Of a stretch of DNA of 40,225 bases, positions 15,995 to 23,356 are shown in pieces. A program made the position numbers and the translations under genes. How positions within the stretch are numbered: the first letter of the stretch is position 1; every line of letters begins with the position of its first letter. The notes below the pieces were generated by a model, which saw nothing but the letters and a program-made list of their open reading frames with translations, did no database searches and was not told the origin of the DNA. This DNA comes from Acidimicrobiia bacterium (lineage in GTDB: Bacteria > Actinomycetota > Acidimicrobiia > Acidimicrobiales > Poriferisodalaceae): the NCBI GenBank assembly GCA_022822525.1, contig JAJEBN010000054.1, positions 1-40,225 on the forward strand. The letters are read 5' to 3'.

Positions 15995-17632
15995 TCAGTC
16001 GGCACTTCCGTTGTCGCGCGCGGCCACGCCCACAGCCGTTTCTGACGCAGCAGCCACCGCACCCGTCGAGCGGTCGATGCGCGGCCCCAACCGGTCGAAG
16101 TACAGCTCATAGAAGTGCCGGATCTTGGTCTCCTGGTAGGAGGCGAAGATCACCTCCTGCTGCTCCTGTGCTCGCAGGCCCTGCTGAACCAGGGGCAGGT
16201 TGAGCGAGTCCTGCTGGAAGATCTTGGACAGTGGCCCCAGCTCGGGCGCCAGTGTCCAGTCGTCGTCGAAGCCGAGGTGACGCATCTTCGCCGGTGCCGG
16301 CCGATCAGCGGGATCGGGCGGAGCCAGGGGGAACAGCATCACCTCGAAGATGCACTCCTGGGGATTGTCGCCGTTCGGCCGGAACCGGTACATGATCGGG
16401 TTGAAGCAGCCCCACGGCGACCAGTTCGGGAACACCGAGAAGAAGATCGAGTCGATCATTTCGGCGTCGCTGACGGCCTCGACGTCGATGGCGTCGCCCA
16501 CTTGCCGTCGTACCTGTGACCGTTTGCGGTCTGCCAGCCATCCCCGCACATTGTCCACCTCCGGCGGGGGATGGGGTGTCATCAGCGGCATCTCTTCCAA
16601 GCCCGGCGGCAGCGGGCCGCCGATCCACGTGCACAGGTGCGGGTCGGCCTGGGTCTGTGCACCGTCGAGGTGGTTGCCGTGCTCGTCGAAAATGCTGACG
16701 TTGCCGTCGAGGTCGGTGACCGCGACCAGCCCGTCGTCGTTGCGCTCGTAGATGTGCCCGCTCAGCGGATGCCGCCAGCGGCCGTACTCCTTGCCGTCGT
16801 CGATGCGCTCCCAGCGGGGCAGGCCGTCGAGATGCGGGCTGGGCACGCCGGTGGCGGTCATCGCCCGGCTGTAGTTGCCGAAGGTGTCGTAGCGGCTGTT
16901 GGCGTCGCCGAGCGATTCCATCAGCGTGGGATGGGTCGCCACCACGTGGTAGCTCTCCATGAAGGCTTCTTGGCAGGTCTTCCAGTTCATTCCCATGAGC
17001 TTGGAGACATGCGCCGCCTTGTACCGGCGCTCGAACGGCACGAACTCGAAGTGGTCGGCCAGGTCGCCCAGGTAATCGGTCAACGGCGCGGCGTTGCGGT
17101 CAGGGTTGATGAACACGAACCCGTGCCAGGTGCCGACGAGGGCTTCGGCCAGCCCGTAGTCGGCCATGTCCACATCGGGGAAGTCCCACTGGCAGGGGAT
17201 CTCCCGCAGCGAGCCGTTGAGCTCCCAGCACCAGCCATGGAACGGGCAGCGGAGGCTGGATGCGCCCCGCCCGTGGTGCTCGCGCAGCTTGCGGCCACGG
17301 TGCAGGCAGGCGTTGCGGTAGGCCTTGATCTCGTCGGGGGCGGTGCGCACGATCAGGAACGACAGGTGCGCGATGTCGTAGACGTGGTAGTCGCCGACCT
17401 CGGGGATCTCCTCGGCGAGGCAGGCGAGCTGCCACACGCGGCTCCACAGCCGCTCGACTTCGAGGTCATGGACGTCCTGCGCGTAGTACACGCGGGCCGG
17501 CACGCGTGTGTTGCCCGGCGTGTGCTCGCCGACTCGCCGCAGCACCTCCGACACTGGGTGCGTGTCGTTGTCGAACAGCTCGTCGTAGCTGATCCCAGCC
17601 GAGCGGCCGGTGCCCGTCAGCGTTTCGGTCAT
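15995..17632 (-). CDS. Rieske oxygenase alpha subunit (second), long form
   Basis: A 545-residue Rieske oxygenase, over 100 residues longer than the usual alpha subunit. The cluster motif is C109-x-H111 (ACLHRGRKL) and C129-x2-H132 (CPFHGWCW); the iron site is E226-x2-H229-x4-H234 in FMESYHVVATHP, with Glu where many relatives have Asp. The extra length lies after the iron site, roughly residues 255-400, and includes a His/Asn/Asp-rich strand segment (LVAVTDLDGNVSIFDEHGN). The segment FFSVFPNWSPWGCFNPIMYRFRPNG belongs to the catalytic domain. Substrate is unknown. The ATG is predicted to be leaderless. It diverges from the FAD reductase gene. Confidence 0.9.
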   Translation of the reverse strand: MTETLTGTGRSAGISYDELFDNDTHPVSEVLRRVGEHTPGNTRVPARVYYAQDVHDLEVERLWSRVWQLACLAEEIPEVGDYHVYDIAHLSFLIVRTAPDEIKAYRNACLHRGRKLREHHGRGASSLRCPFHGWCWELNGSLREIPCQWDFPDVDMADYGLAEALVGTWHGFVFINPDRNAAPLTDYLGDLADHFEFVPFERRYKAAHVSKLMGMNWKTCQEAFMESYHVVATHPTLMESLGDANSRYDTFGNYSRAMTATGVPSPHLDGLPRWERIDDGKEYGRWRHPLSGHIYERNDDGLVAVTDLDGNVSIFDEHGNHLDGAQTQADPHLCTWIGGPLPPGLEEMPLMTPHPPPEVDNVRGWLADRKRSQVRRQVGDAIDVEAVSDAEMIDSIFFSVFPNWSPWGCFNPIMYRFRPNGDNPQECIFEVMLFPLAPPDPADRPAPAKMRHLGFDDDWTLAPELGPLSKIFQQDSLNLPLVQQGLRAQEQQEVIFASYQETKIRHFYELYFDRLGPRIDRSTGAVAAASETAVGVAARDNGSAD

Positions 17633-17638
17633 GGGTGC

Positions 17639-17644
17639 AAGCTA
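17639..17644 (-). promoter_or_regulatory. -10 element of the second Rieske gene, predicted leaderless
   Basis: On the minus strand TAGCTT ends 6 bases before ATG 17632, with no Shine-Dalgarno site between. Confidence 0.45.
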
Positions 17645-17791
17645 GATGCTGCGCCGCCGGGGGAAGCCGTGGCGCAGGGCGGTCGGCGAGTACGTCGCAC
17701 AACGGTGGGGCACGAGCGGTGAGCATCGGGCGAAGCGGGGCGCCGGCGCGCTGCGTGAGCGATCCGCAGTCGGCGGCGGCAGGCTGTAGCG

Positions 17792-19126
17792 GTGCCGCAC
17801 CGGGACATGATCGTGATCGGGGCCGGTCCCGCCGGTGCGGCGGCGGCCATGCGTGCTGCAGGCGCCGGCATCAAGGTGACGGCGTTCGAGAAGGCTCCTG
17901 CGGGGCGCGACAAGGTCTGCGGGGACGGTCTGACGCCGCGGGCAGTCGCAGCGCTGGACGAGCTGGGCGTGTCGCTGGAGGAGGCGCACCGCATCGCGGG
18001 GCTGCGGATGATCGCCGGACGGCGCGTGCGCGAGCTGGACTGGCCGGCCAACGGGCAGTTCGGCCCCTACGGAGCGGTGTGGCCCCGCCGCCGCCTGGAC
18101 AGCGCGCTGTGCGACGGCGCGGCTGACGCCGGGGCCGAGCTGTGCTTCGGCACCGAGGCGCTGCCGATCATCGAAGACGGCCGGGCAGTAGGCGTGACTG
18201 CCGGGGGCGAACGCTGGACCGCCGACTTGGTGGTGCTGGCCGCCGGTGCCCAGGGCCAGGCCGCCCGGATGCTGGGCGCCCTGCGAGATCCCGACGAGCC
18301 GTTCGGCCTGGCCATCCGCACCTATGCCGAGACGCCCCGCCACGCCGAGGAATACCTTGAGGCCTGCCTGACGCTGCGCGATGCCGAGGGCACCGCGGTG
18401 CCCGGTTACGGCTGGCTGTTCCCCGCCGGCGACGGCACGGTCAACATCGGCGTCGGGGCCCTCAACACCATGAAGGGCTTCGCCAACCTGAACCTCAACC
18501 GGCTCTGCGACAGCTACCGCGACCTGGTAGCCGAGAGCTGGCAGCTCGGCCCGTACCTGGAGCGGCCCCGGGCGTGGCGCCTGCCCATGAGCGCCACCAA
18601 GCGGCACGGTCCCGGCTGGGTGGCCATCGGCGACGCAGCGGGGCTGATCAACCCGATGAACGGCGAAGGCATCGACTACGGCCTCGAAACCGGGATTCTG
18701 GTGGCCGACCTGTTCGCCGAGGATCCGCCCGCGGTTGCCGACACCTACGACCGCATCGTCGCCGAGAAGTTCGACGCGTTCCTGCGGACGGGCCGCCGGT
18801 TCTCGTTCCTCATCGGCCACCCCCGCATCCTGCGAGCCGGCCTGCGGCTGGCGGTCGGCACCGACGCCATCGCCCGCCTCACCCTGCAAGTGATGGGCAA
18901 CCTCATCGACAATGAGACCCCCGGCACGCCCGGCCGAGTTCTCGCCGCCGCCGACCGCGCCCTCGCCGCCGCATCACCCACGCTGCGCAAGCTGCATCAG
19001 CGCCGCAGGCGCAGAAGCTCGCCGTCGTGTCGAACCTCTTTCGGGTCGGGTCTTCCCGATCCCCCTAACCCGCCGTCCGGCATCACAAAGCGATGCGCTA
19101 CGGCGATTCGCCGTCCAGAGTCGTAG
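17792..19126 (+). CDS. Geranylgeranyl reductase family FAD-dependent oxidoreductase
   Basis: A flavoprotein with the dinucleotide motif GAGPAGAAAAMRAA (10 onward), the family sequence KVCGDGLTPRAVAALDELG, the strand WPRRRLD and the second FAD motif GWVAIGDAAGLINPMNGEGIDYGLETG. Relatives reduce isoprenoid chains (menaquinone tails, archaeal lipids) or hydroxylate small molecules. The GTG at 17792 is used; ATG 17807 is an alternative. The last 45 or so residues (from RRRRRSSPSC) look like random sequence and are read across the oppositely oriented gene at 18997-19293, so the natural C-terminus has probably been lost or moved. Confidence 0.82.
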   Translation: MPHRDMIVIGAGPAGAAAAMRAAGAGIKVTAFEKAPAGRDKVCGDGLTPRAVAALDELGVSLEEAHRIAGLRMIAGRRVRELDWPANGQFGPYGAVWPRRRLDSALCDGAADAGAELCFGTEALPIIEDGRAVGVTAGGERWTADLVVLAAGAQGQAARMLGALRDPDEPFGLAIRTYAETPRHAEEYLEACLTLRDAEGTAVPGYGWLFPAGDGTVNIGVGALNTMKGFANLNLNRLCDSYRDLVAESWQLGPYLERPRAWRLPMSATKRHGPGWVAIGDAAGLINPMNGEGIDYGLETGILVADLFAEDPPAVADTYDRIVAEKFDAFLRTGRRFSFLIGHPRILRAGLRLAVGTDAIARLTLQVMGNLIDNETPGTPGRVLAAADRALAAASPTLRKLHQRRRRRSSPSCRTSFGSGLPDPPNPPSGITKRCATAIRRPES

Positions 19127-19293
19127 TAGCCGACGAGTTCACTCATCGTTCCGTGCGGTTGACCTGACGCGACCGCGGCTCGCCCGCTCATCAGCACGAG
19201 CTCATCCAGTTCGCCGTGTTCGATCCGCGGCCAGACGAACGCGTTGAAGACTGCGCGCAGCTCTCTGGCCGAGGTCAATCGCCTGGATTCCAT
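18997..19293 (-). CDS. Conserved small protein, unknown function
   Basis: A 98-residue protein starting MESRRLTSARELRAVFNAFV and ending GGSGRPDPKEVRHDGELLRL. The middle, MSELVGYYDSGRRIAVAHRFVMPDG, and this ending resemble small uncharacterised actinobacterial proteins with a closing PDPK-x-V/L element. I start at ATG 19293; CAATCT ends 7 bases upstream and could be a leaderless -10. It shares a divergent region of 84 bases with the next gene, suggesting a functional pair, and its 3' half overlaps the tail of the FAD reductase frame. Confidence 0.6.
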   Translation of the reverse strand: MESRRLTSARELRAVFNAFVWPRIEHGELDELVLMSGRAAVASGQPHGTMSELVGYYDSGRRIAVAHRFVMPDGGLGGSGRPDPKEVRHDGELLRLRR

Positions 19294-19364
19294 CAGCCGC
19301 AGATTGCCAGCGCGGACTCGCGGGCGAGAAACGAATTCGATCAGGACCTGTGCGAACCGCTGTG

Positions 19365-19370
19365 TACAGT
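19365..19370 (+). promoter_or_regulatory. -10 element of the gene at 19378, predicted leaderless
   Basis: TACAGT ends 7 bases before ATG 19378. There is no Shine-Dalgarno site. Confidence 0.45.
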
Positions 19371-19377
19371 CGCGCTC

Positions 19378-19653
19378 ATGGTCCGCGCGACGGCAGAAGC
19401 GACGCACCCTGCTCGCTCCACCGTCGGCATGCTCGAGGACTGGCTCGCTGCGGATCAAGCACAGGCGGCTGTTCTGCAAAACAGCCTGTTGGATTTGCTT
19501 GACGCTGTTGAGGATCCGTCGAAGCTTGCACTTGAAGCCCTGCGAATAGTCGCCGAGGCCACCTCAGCCGACTGGACACTCGACGAACTGCGTCACGCCG
19601 TAGGGCAGCTGTTGGCAAGTCACCGGCAGGAGTCGTCCGCCGTCGCTGGCTGA
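19378..19653 (+). CDS. Small helical protein, unknown function
   Basis: A 91-residue protein not recognised. It is predicted to be almost all alpha-helix: [27 protein letters not shown], then [15 protein letters not shown] and [15 protein letters not shown]. The amphipathic pattern and acidic character would suit a protein-protein contact role, and it diverges from another small protein, an arrangement seen in some toxin-antitoxin-like pairs. The leaderless promoter supports the ATG chosen. Function is not inferred. Confidence 0.5.
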   Translation: MVRATAEATHPARSTVGMLEDWLAADQAQAAVLQNSLLDLLDAVEDPSKLALEALRIVAEATSADWTLDELRHAVGQLLASHRQESSAVAG

Positions 19654-19734
19654 CTCAGACAGGCGGCCGTCCGCTGCCGTGTGCCGGTCCCTCAGCGCGT
19701 TCGGCAGAGGGCAAGCGTCCCGGTGCAGCGCCAC

Positions 19735-19740
19735 TACGGT
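19735..19740 (+). promoter_or_regulatory. -10 element of folD, predicted leaderless
   Basis: TACGGT ends 8 bases before GTG 19749. The flanking sequence CACTACGGTG is the same as at 13510-13519. No Shine-Dalgarno site is present. Confidence 0.4.
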
Positions 19741-19748
19741 GGCAGCCC

Positions 19749-20591
19749 GTGACTGCGGTGCTATTGGACGGCCAAGCGCTGGCCGAACAGATCAAGGACA
19801 ACCTGCGAGAACGGATCGAAGCCGAGGGTCTGCAACCGGGACTCGGCACGATCCTCGTCGGCGACGACCCGGCATCGCACAGCTACGTCGGGGCGAAGAT
19901 CCGCGACTGCGGCGAGGTGGGCATCTCGTCGATTCACGAGGAGTTGCCCGCCGACATCTCCCAGGCCGAATTGGACGCGGTCATCCAGCGTTTCAATGCC
20001 GATCCCGCGGTGCATGCCTACATCGTCCAGCTGCCGCTGCCCCGCCAGCTCGACGAGGAAGCGGCGCTGCTGGCCATCGATCCCGACAAGGACGCCGACG
20101 GCCTGCACCCGGTGAACCTGGGCCGCCTCGTGATGGGAGTAGACGGCCCGCTGCCGTGCACACCCCGGGGCATCCAGGTGATGCTCGAGCACTACGGCGT
20201 GCCGGTGGAAGGGCGCCACGTGGTGGTGGTGGGCCGTGGCCTCACGATCGGCCGCCCGATGGCGCTGCTGATGGCGCTGAAGCGGCCGGTGGCGAACGCG
20301 GCGGTGACCGTCGTGCACACCGGCGTGGCGGATCTGGGCGCCTACACCCGCGAGGCCGACATCGTCATCGCCGCGGCCGGCGTGCCCGGCCTCATCACGC
20401 CCGACATGGTGAAGCCCGGCGCGGCGGTGGTCGGCGGCGGCATCACCCGCGAGGGCCGCAGGATCCTGTCCGACGTGGACGAATCAGTGGGTGAGGTGGC
20501 CGGCTGGGTGACCCCCCGCCTCGGCGGCGTCGGCCCGATGACCCGGGCCATGCTGCTGGCCAACACCGTCGACGCCGCCGCAGCCGCCTGA
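19749..20591 (+). CDS. folD: Methylenetetrahydrofolate dehydrogenase / methenyl-THF cyclohydrolase
   Basis: A 280-residue bifunctional FolD that oxidises 5,10-methylene-THF with NADP and hydrolyses the methenyl form to 10-formyl-THF, feeding purine and formyl-Met synthesis. The catalytic Tyr and Lys are Y46 and K50 in [12 protein letters not shown]. The folate-site segment [11 protein letters not shown] and [15 protein letters not shown] follow, then [16 protein letters not shown] and the nucleotide loop [17 protein letters not shown]. The loop reads GRGLTIGRP where many FolD proteins have GRS-x-x-VGKP, a common actinobacterial variant. GTG 19749 matches the leaderless promoter. Confidence 0.94.
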   Translation: MTAVLLDGQALAEQIKDNLRERIEAEGLQPGLGTILVGDDPASHSYVGAKIRDCGEVGISSIHEELPADISQAELDAVIQRFNADPAVHAYIVQLPLPRQLDEEAALLAIDPDKDADGLHPVNLGRLVMGVDGPLPCTPRGIQVMLEHYGVPVEGRHVVVVGRGLTIGRPMALLMALKRPVANAAVTVVHTGVADLGAYTREADIVIAAAGVPGLITPDMVKPGAAVVGGGITREGRRILSDVDESVGEVAGWVTPRLGGVGPMTRAMLLANTVDAAAAA

Positions 20592-20656
20592 GTCAGCGCT
20601 TCGATTCAGCCTTGCAGGGGGCGACGGCCTGCGACATCCGTGTCGTGACGCGCTCT

Positions 20657-20929
20657 CTATCCGTTGGGATAGAGCAGCCACAGCAGTGACAGCGCCACCC
20701 AGGACGTGATGATCAGCCAATAGGTGACCGGGTCGCCTCGCCGGGTGACGCGCTGTATGAAGCTGCTCTCGCCCGTGAAGATGTCATAGGCGGCCCAGCC
20801 CAGGAACAGCGCCGACCACATCCAGTACTGCCCGGAAAACGTCAGTACCCACAGAGCGGCCAGCCCGACCCACGTCATCCAGGGACGCCGAAGGCGGGTC
20901 GCTGGCGGATCGTCCCAGCTCTGGATCAT
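20657..20929 (-). CDS. Two-helix membrane protein coupled to a Rieske oxygenase
   Basis: A 90-residue protein, MIQSWDDPPATRLRRPW onward, with two or three hydrophobic helices (WMTWVGLAALWVLTFSG, MWSALFLGWAAYDIF and YWLIITSWVALSLLWLLYP) around the motif AYDIFTGESSFIQRVTRRGDPVTYWL. Its ATG overlaps the stop of the third Rieske gene (ATGA, 20926-20929), so translation is coupled. The family is not one I can name. A role in anchoring the oxygenase to the membrane or in passing electrons or a hydrophobic substrate is an inference from coupling alone. The gene converges on folD. Confidence 0.75.
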   Translation of the reverse strand: MIQSWDDPPATRLRRPWMTWVGLAALWVLTFSGQYWMWSALFLGWAAYDIFTGESSFIQRVTRRGDPVTYWLIITSWVALSLLWLLYPNG

Positions 20930-22032
20930 CGGTTCTCTCCTGTGTCGGGGGCCGTGTGCACAGCCGGCGGCTCGACGCCGTTGAGACGCCAATTGAGGTA
21001 GTGCCCGAAGTCGGCGACGACCCGTTCGATGGGAACGAGCGGGCCGGGAGCGAAGTCGCCGATGGCGCCGCGCTGCCCTCGCTCGCAGATCGCTTTGTCC
21101 TCCGGCAGGAAGTCGGGCAGTCCGTATGCGGCGCTGCTCACCTGGCGGCTGAACCAGTTCGCGATCCGGCTGCGAGAACGGTTGCTTGATGCCGTGCCCC
21201 ACGCAGCGCCGGTTCTCACGGCGCACCGTTCGGCATCGATGGGGTGGACGGCCTGCCAGAAGAAGACGCCCGAGTTGAACGCGCCGACAAAGCCGGGCGG
21301 CAGGCTGATCAGCAGGTAGTCGTCGCCGGAGGAGGTCGAGCCGCCCGTGGCGGTCGCCCGAGCCGAACCGGCGATGTAGTAGGCGCCCTTGGTGGGCGAG
21401 AACGGCTCGAGCGTCTCGGGATGCACCCGGAACAGGTGGTAGCTCTCCATCGCGTTGAGGATCGCGAGCTTCCAGTTGCAGGCCCATTCCTGCGCTTCTT
21501 GCTGTTCTGACCGGTGTGCCATGGCGTCGAGGCCGTGTTCGGCGACGTGCGGCGCCACCGCGGCGAAGCGCTCGGCGAGTGGCTCGGCATCGGGGTTCAG
21601 GCTGACGAAGATCAGGCCAAGCCACGACTCCACGCGGTAGCTCGGCAGGCAGTGCGCCGTCTTGTCGACAGCATCTCGCGGAGCGTGCGGCACCGACAGC
21701 AGCCGCCCGCCGTCGTCGTAGGTCCACGCGTGGTACGGACACTGGATCCGCTTGGTGTTGGCCGGCCGGTCGACCAGCAGCGTGCCTCGATGGGCGCACA
21801 GGTTCGACAGCGCAGCGAGATCGCCGTTCTGCTGGCGGATGAGCAGCACCGGCTGCCGGCCGACGATCACCGGCAGCTGGTCGCCGGGGTTCGGCACGGC
21901 GTCGGCGGTCGTGACGAACACCCAGTCGCCGTGCCAGATCGCGTCCAGCTCCGCGGCAAAGATCGTCGGGTCACGAAAGGCGACATTCGGCAGTGCCGAA
22001 TCGGGGTCGAACACCATCTGGCCGGAGCTCAT
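20926..22032 (-). CDS. Rieske oxygenase alpha subunit (third)
   Basis: A 368-residue Rieske oxygenase. C79-x-H81 (LCAHRGT) and C98-x2-H101 (CPYHAWTY) bind the 2Fe-2S cluster; E196-x2-H199-x4-H204 in AMESYHLFRVH is the mononuclear iron site, again with Glu in place of the more common Asp. The short length and sequence around LPPGFVGAFNSGVFFW suggest a different substrate from the other two. It is the first gene of a two-gene operon with a small membrane protein and is divergent from a PaaX-type regulator, whose probable operator overlaps its promoter. Its transcript is predicted to be leaderless. Confidence 0.88.
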   Translation of the reverse strand: MSSGQMVFDPDSALPNVAFRDPTIFAAELDAIWHGDWVFVTTADAVPNPGDQLPVIVGRQPVLLIRQQNGDLAALSNLCAHRGTLLVDRPANTKRIQCPYHAWTYDDGGRLLSVPHAPRDAVDKTAHCLPSYRVESWLGLIFVSLNPDAEPLAERFAAVAPHVAEHGLDAMAHRSEQQEAQEWACNWKLAILNAMESYHLFRVHPETLEPFSPTKGAYYIAGSARATATGGSTSSGDDYLLISLPPGFVGAFNSGVFFWQAVHPIDAERCAVRTGAAWGTASSNRSRSRIANWFSRQVSSAAYGLPDFLPEDKAICERGQRGAIGDFAPGPLVPIERVVADFGHYLNWRLNGVEPPAVHTAPDTGENR

Positions 22033-22038
22033 GCGAGC

Positions 22039-22067
22039 AGCATAGGCGAAATGACGTAAATCATCAA
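22039..22067 (-). promoter_or_regulatory. Promoter of the third Rieske operon
   Basis: On the minus strand TTGATG (22067-22062) and TATGCT (22044-22039) are separated by exactly 17 bases, and ATG 22032 follows after 6 bases. This is the best complete promoter in the window. Its -35 lies inside the large palindrome. Confidence 0.65.
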
Positions 22068-22090
22068 CGGCCGTTTATAATTTACGGCAT
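22051..22090. promoter_or_regulatory. 40-bp near-perfect palindrome, candidate PaaX-family operator
   Basis: The left half ATGACGTAAATCATCAACGG matches the reverse complement of the right half at 17 of 20 positions, centred at 22070/22071. The central AACGGCCGTT is a perfect 10-bp palindrome and the outer CGTAAAT/ATTTACG arms are perfect. It covers the -35 of the Rieske promoter and a TATAAT facing the regulator, so one bound dimer or tetramer could silence both. Confidence 0.65.
22076..22081 (+). promoter_or_regulatory. -10 element of the paaX-like gene
   Basis: TATAAT on the plus strand, inside the right half of the palindrome. ATGACG at 22051 is a possible -35 at a long 19-base spacing. 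The transcript would have a leader of about 180 bases. Confidence 0.45.
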
Positions 22091-22267
22091 AACGGCAGGA
22101 GGCTGAGCCCCGGGCCCGAGCGGCCCGCGAGCGAAGCGAGCTAGAGCGGGAAGTACAGGGCGAAGCCGTGGCCCGAGCGGCCCGTGGGCGCCGCGAACAT
22201 GAGCGGGTATCAAGAGGTGACGCGAGGGCAAGTTCCGCCAGTCCGCGCACGTTTTCAGGAGCCAGCG

Positions 22268-23266
22268 TTGACCGATCGCACAGCGGAGCCGCATCACTCG
22301 CTGCCGACGCGCGCGCTGGTGCTGTCGACGGTCGGTACCGACGGCGCACTGCATGCCAAGCCGATCTTCGTCATGTCGGCCTTGCTCGGCCACAGCGACA
22401 AGGCCGTGCGCGATTGCCTCGCTCGGCTTGCCAACGAGGGGCTGCTCGTTCGCGATACAGGGCGGGGCCGCGGCGCCAGCTACCGGGTGACTGCTGCGGG
22501 CCGTGCGGCCATCGAGAGCGACATCGGCTGGGCCGCGTACGCGCACCGCGTCGACGCGGGTCTCGAACCCTGGGATGGATGGTGGTATCTCACGGCCTTC
22601 GAGGTGCCTGAGCGGCGCCGAGCTGCGCGCGATGCCCTGCGTCGCCTGCTCATCGAGCTCGGTGCTGCACCGATCCAGTCGGGGCTGTACGTGCATCCGC
22701 ACGATCTCTTCGATCTGGTGTCTCAGCTCGCTGAGCATCTCGAGGTGCCCGATGCGGTGCGGAGCTTCGTCACTCCGTCGATCCGCACGGGACTCCCGAC
22801 GACCGGCAGTGGCGAGCCCACAGATGACGATCCGGCGGAGTTCGCGAGACGCATCTGGCCCCTTGATGAGCTTGCCGATCGCTACGGCGCTCTCGAACGC
22901 AGGCTCGCATCGATCGAAGCCGATGCCCACCGCCTCGGCGGCGAACAGCTCGCCGCTGTCATGTTCGCGGCTGCTGCGGAAACGGAGGCAGTCCATCGCG
23001 ACGACCCGCTGTTGCCCGCCCAAGCACTGCCAGACGACTGGGCGGGACGCCGGGCGCGGCAGGCGTTCATGGCTGCCCATGGGGCAGCGAGCGCTCACAG
23101 CGAGCTCTACCGCAATTCGCACGCGATGTCGTCATTCGTCGCCGAGATCCTCCGGTCGCTCGACGAGACCTCCGAGCAGTTCTGGCAGCGCTGGTGGCCC
23201 AGATTCCTCGATGCCTACCGGTCCAGGCTTCCTCCGGCCGCTACCGGCGGGACGCGACGAGACTGA
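22268..23266 (+). CDS. PaaX-family transcriptional regulator
   Basis: A 332-residue protein of the PaaX type, named for the repressor of phenylacetate catabolism. The N-terminal winged helix includes SLPTRALVLSTVG, FVMSALLGHSDKAVRDCLARLANEGLLVRDTGRGRGASYRVT. The central PaaX domain has WDGWWYLTAFEVPERRRAARDALRRLL and the C-terminal domain ends WPRFLDAYRS. The TTG at 22268 is preferred because AGGAG lies six bases upstream; ATG 22184 or 22199 would add unconserved residues. PaaX proteins bind acyl-CoA thioesters, so the effector may be a CoA ester made by the pathway. It probably represses itself and the divergent Rieske operon. Confidence 0.85.
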   Translation: MTDRTAEPHHSLPTRALVLSTVGTDGALHAKPIFVMSALLGHSDKAVRDCLARLANEGLLVRDTGRGRGASYRVTAAGRAAIESDIGWAAYAHRVDAGLEPWDGWWYLTAFEVPERRRAARDALRRLLIELGAAPIQSGLYVHPHDLFDLVSQLAEHLEVPDAVRSFVTPSIRTGLPTTGSGEPTDDDPAEFARRIWPLDELADRYGALERRLASIEADAHRLGGEQLAAVMFAAAAETEAVHRDDPLLPAQALPDDWAGRRARQAFMAAHGAASAHSELYRNSHAMSSFVAEILRSLDETSEQFWQRWWPRFLDAYRSRLPPAATGGTRRD

Positions 23267-23356
23267 CTGCTCCAGCAGGGTGCAGAGGGAAGGATGCTGC
23301 GCTAGAAACGCACGCGGCCGGGGCGGGTGCCCGGCGCATCGAACCAGGAGACCGCA

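Noticed and set aside
16571..17722. Plus-strand 383-codon frame opposite the second Rieske gene
   Set aside because: Antisense to a gene with complete Rieske and iron motifs; no domain of its own.
20614..20645. Hairpins GCAGG/CCTGC and CGACA/TGTCG between folD and the convergent membrane-protein gene
   Set aside because: Both are 5-bp stems that share a base, so only one can form; expected by chance at this composition.
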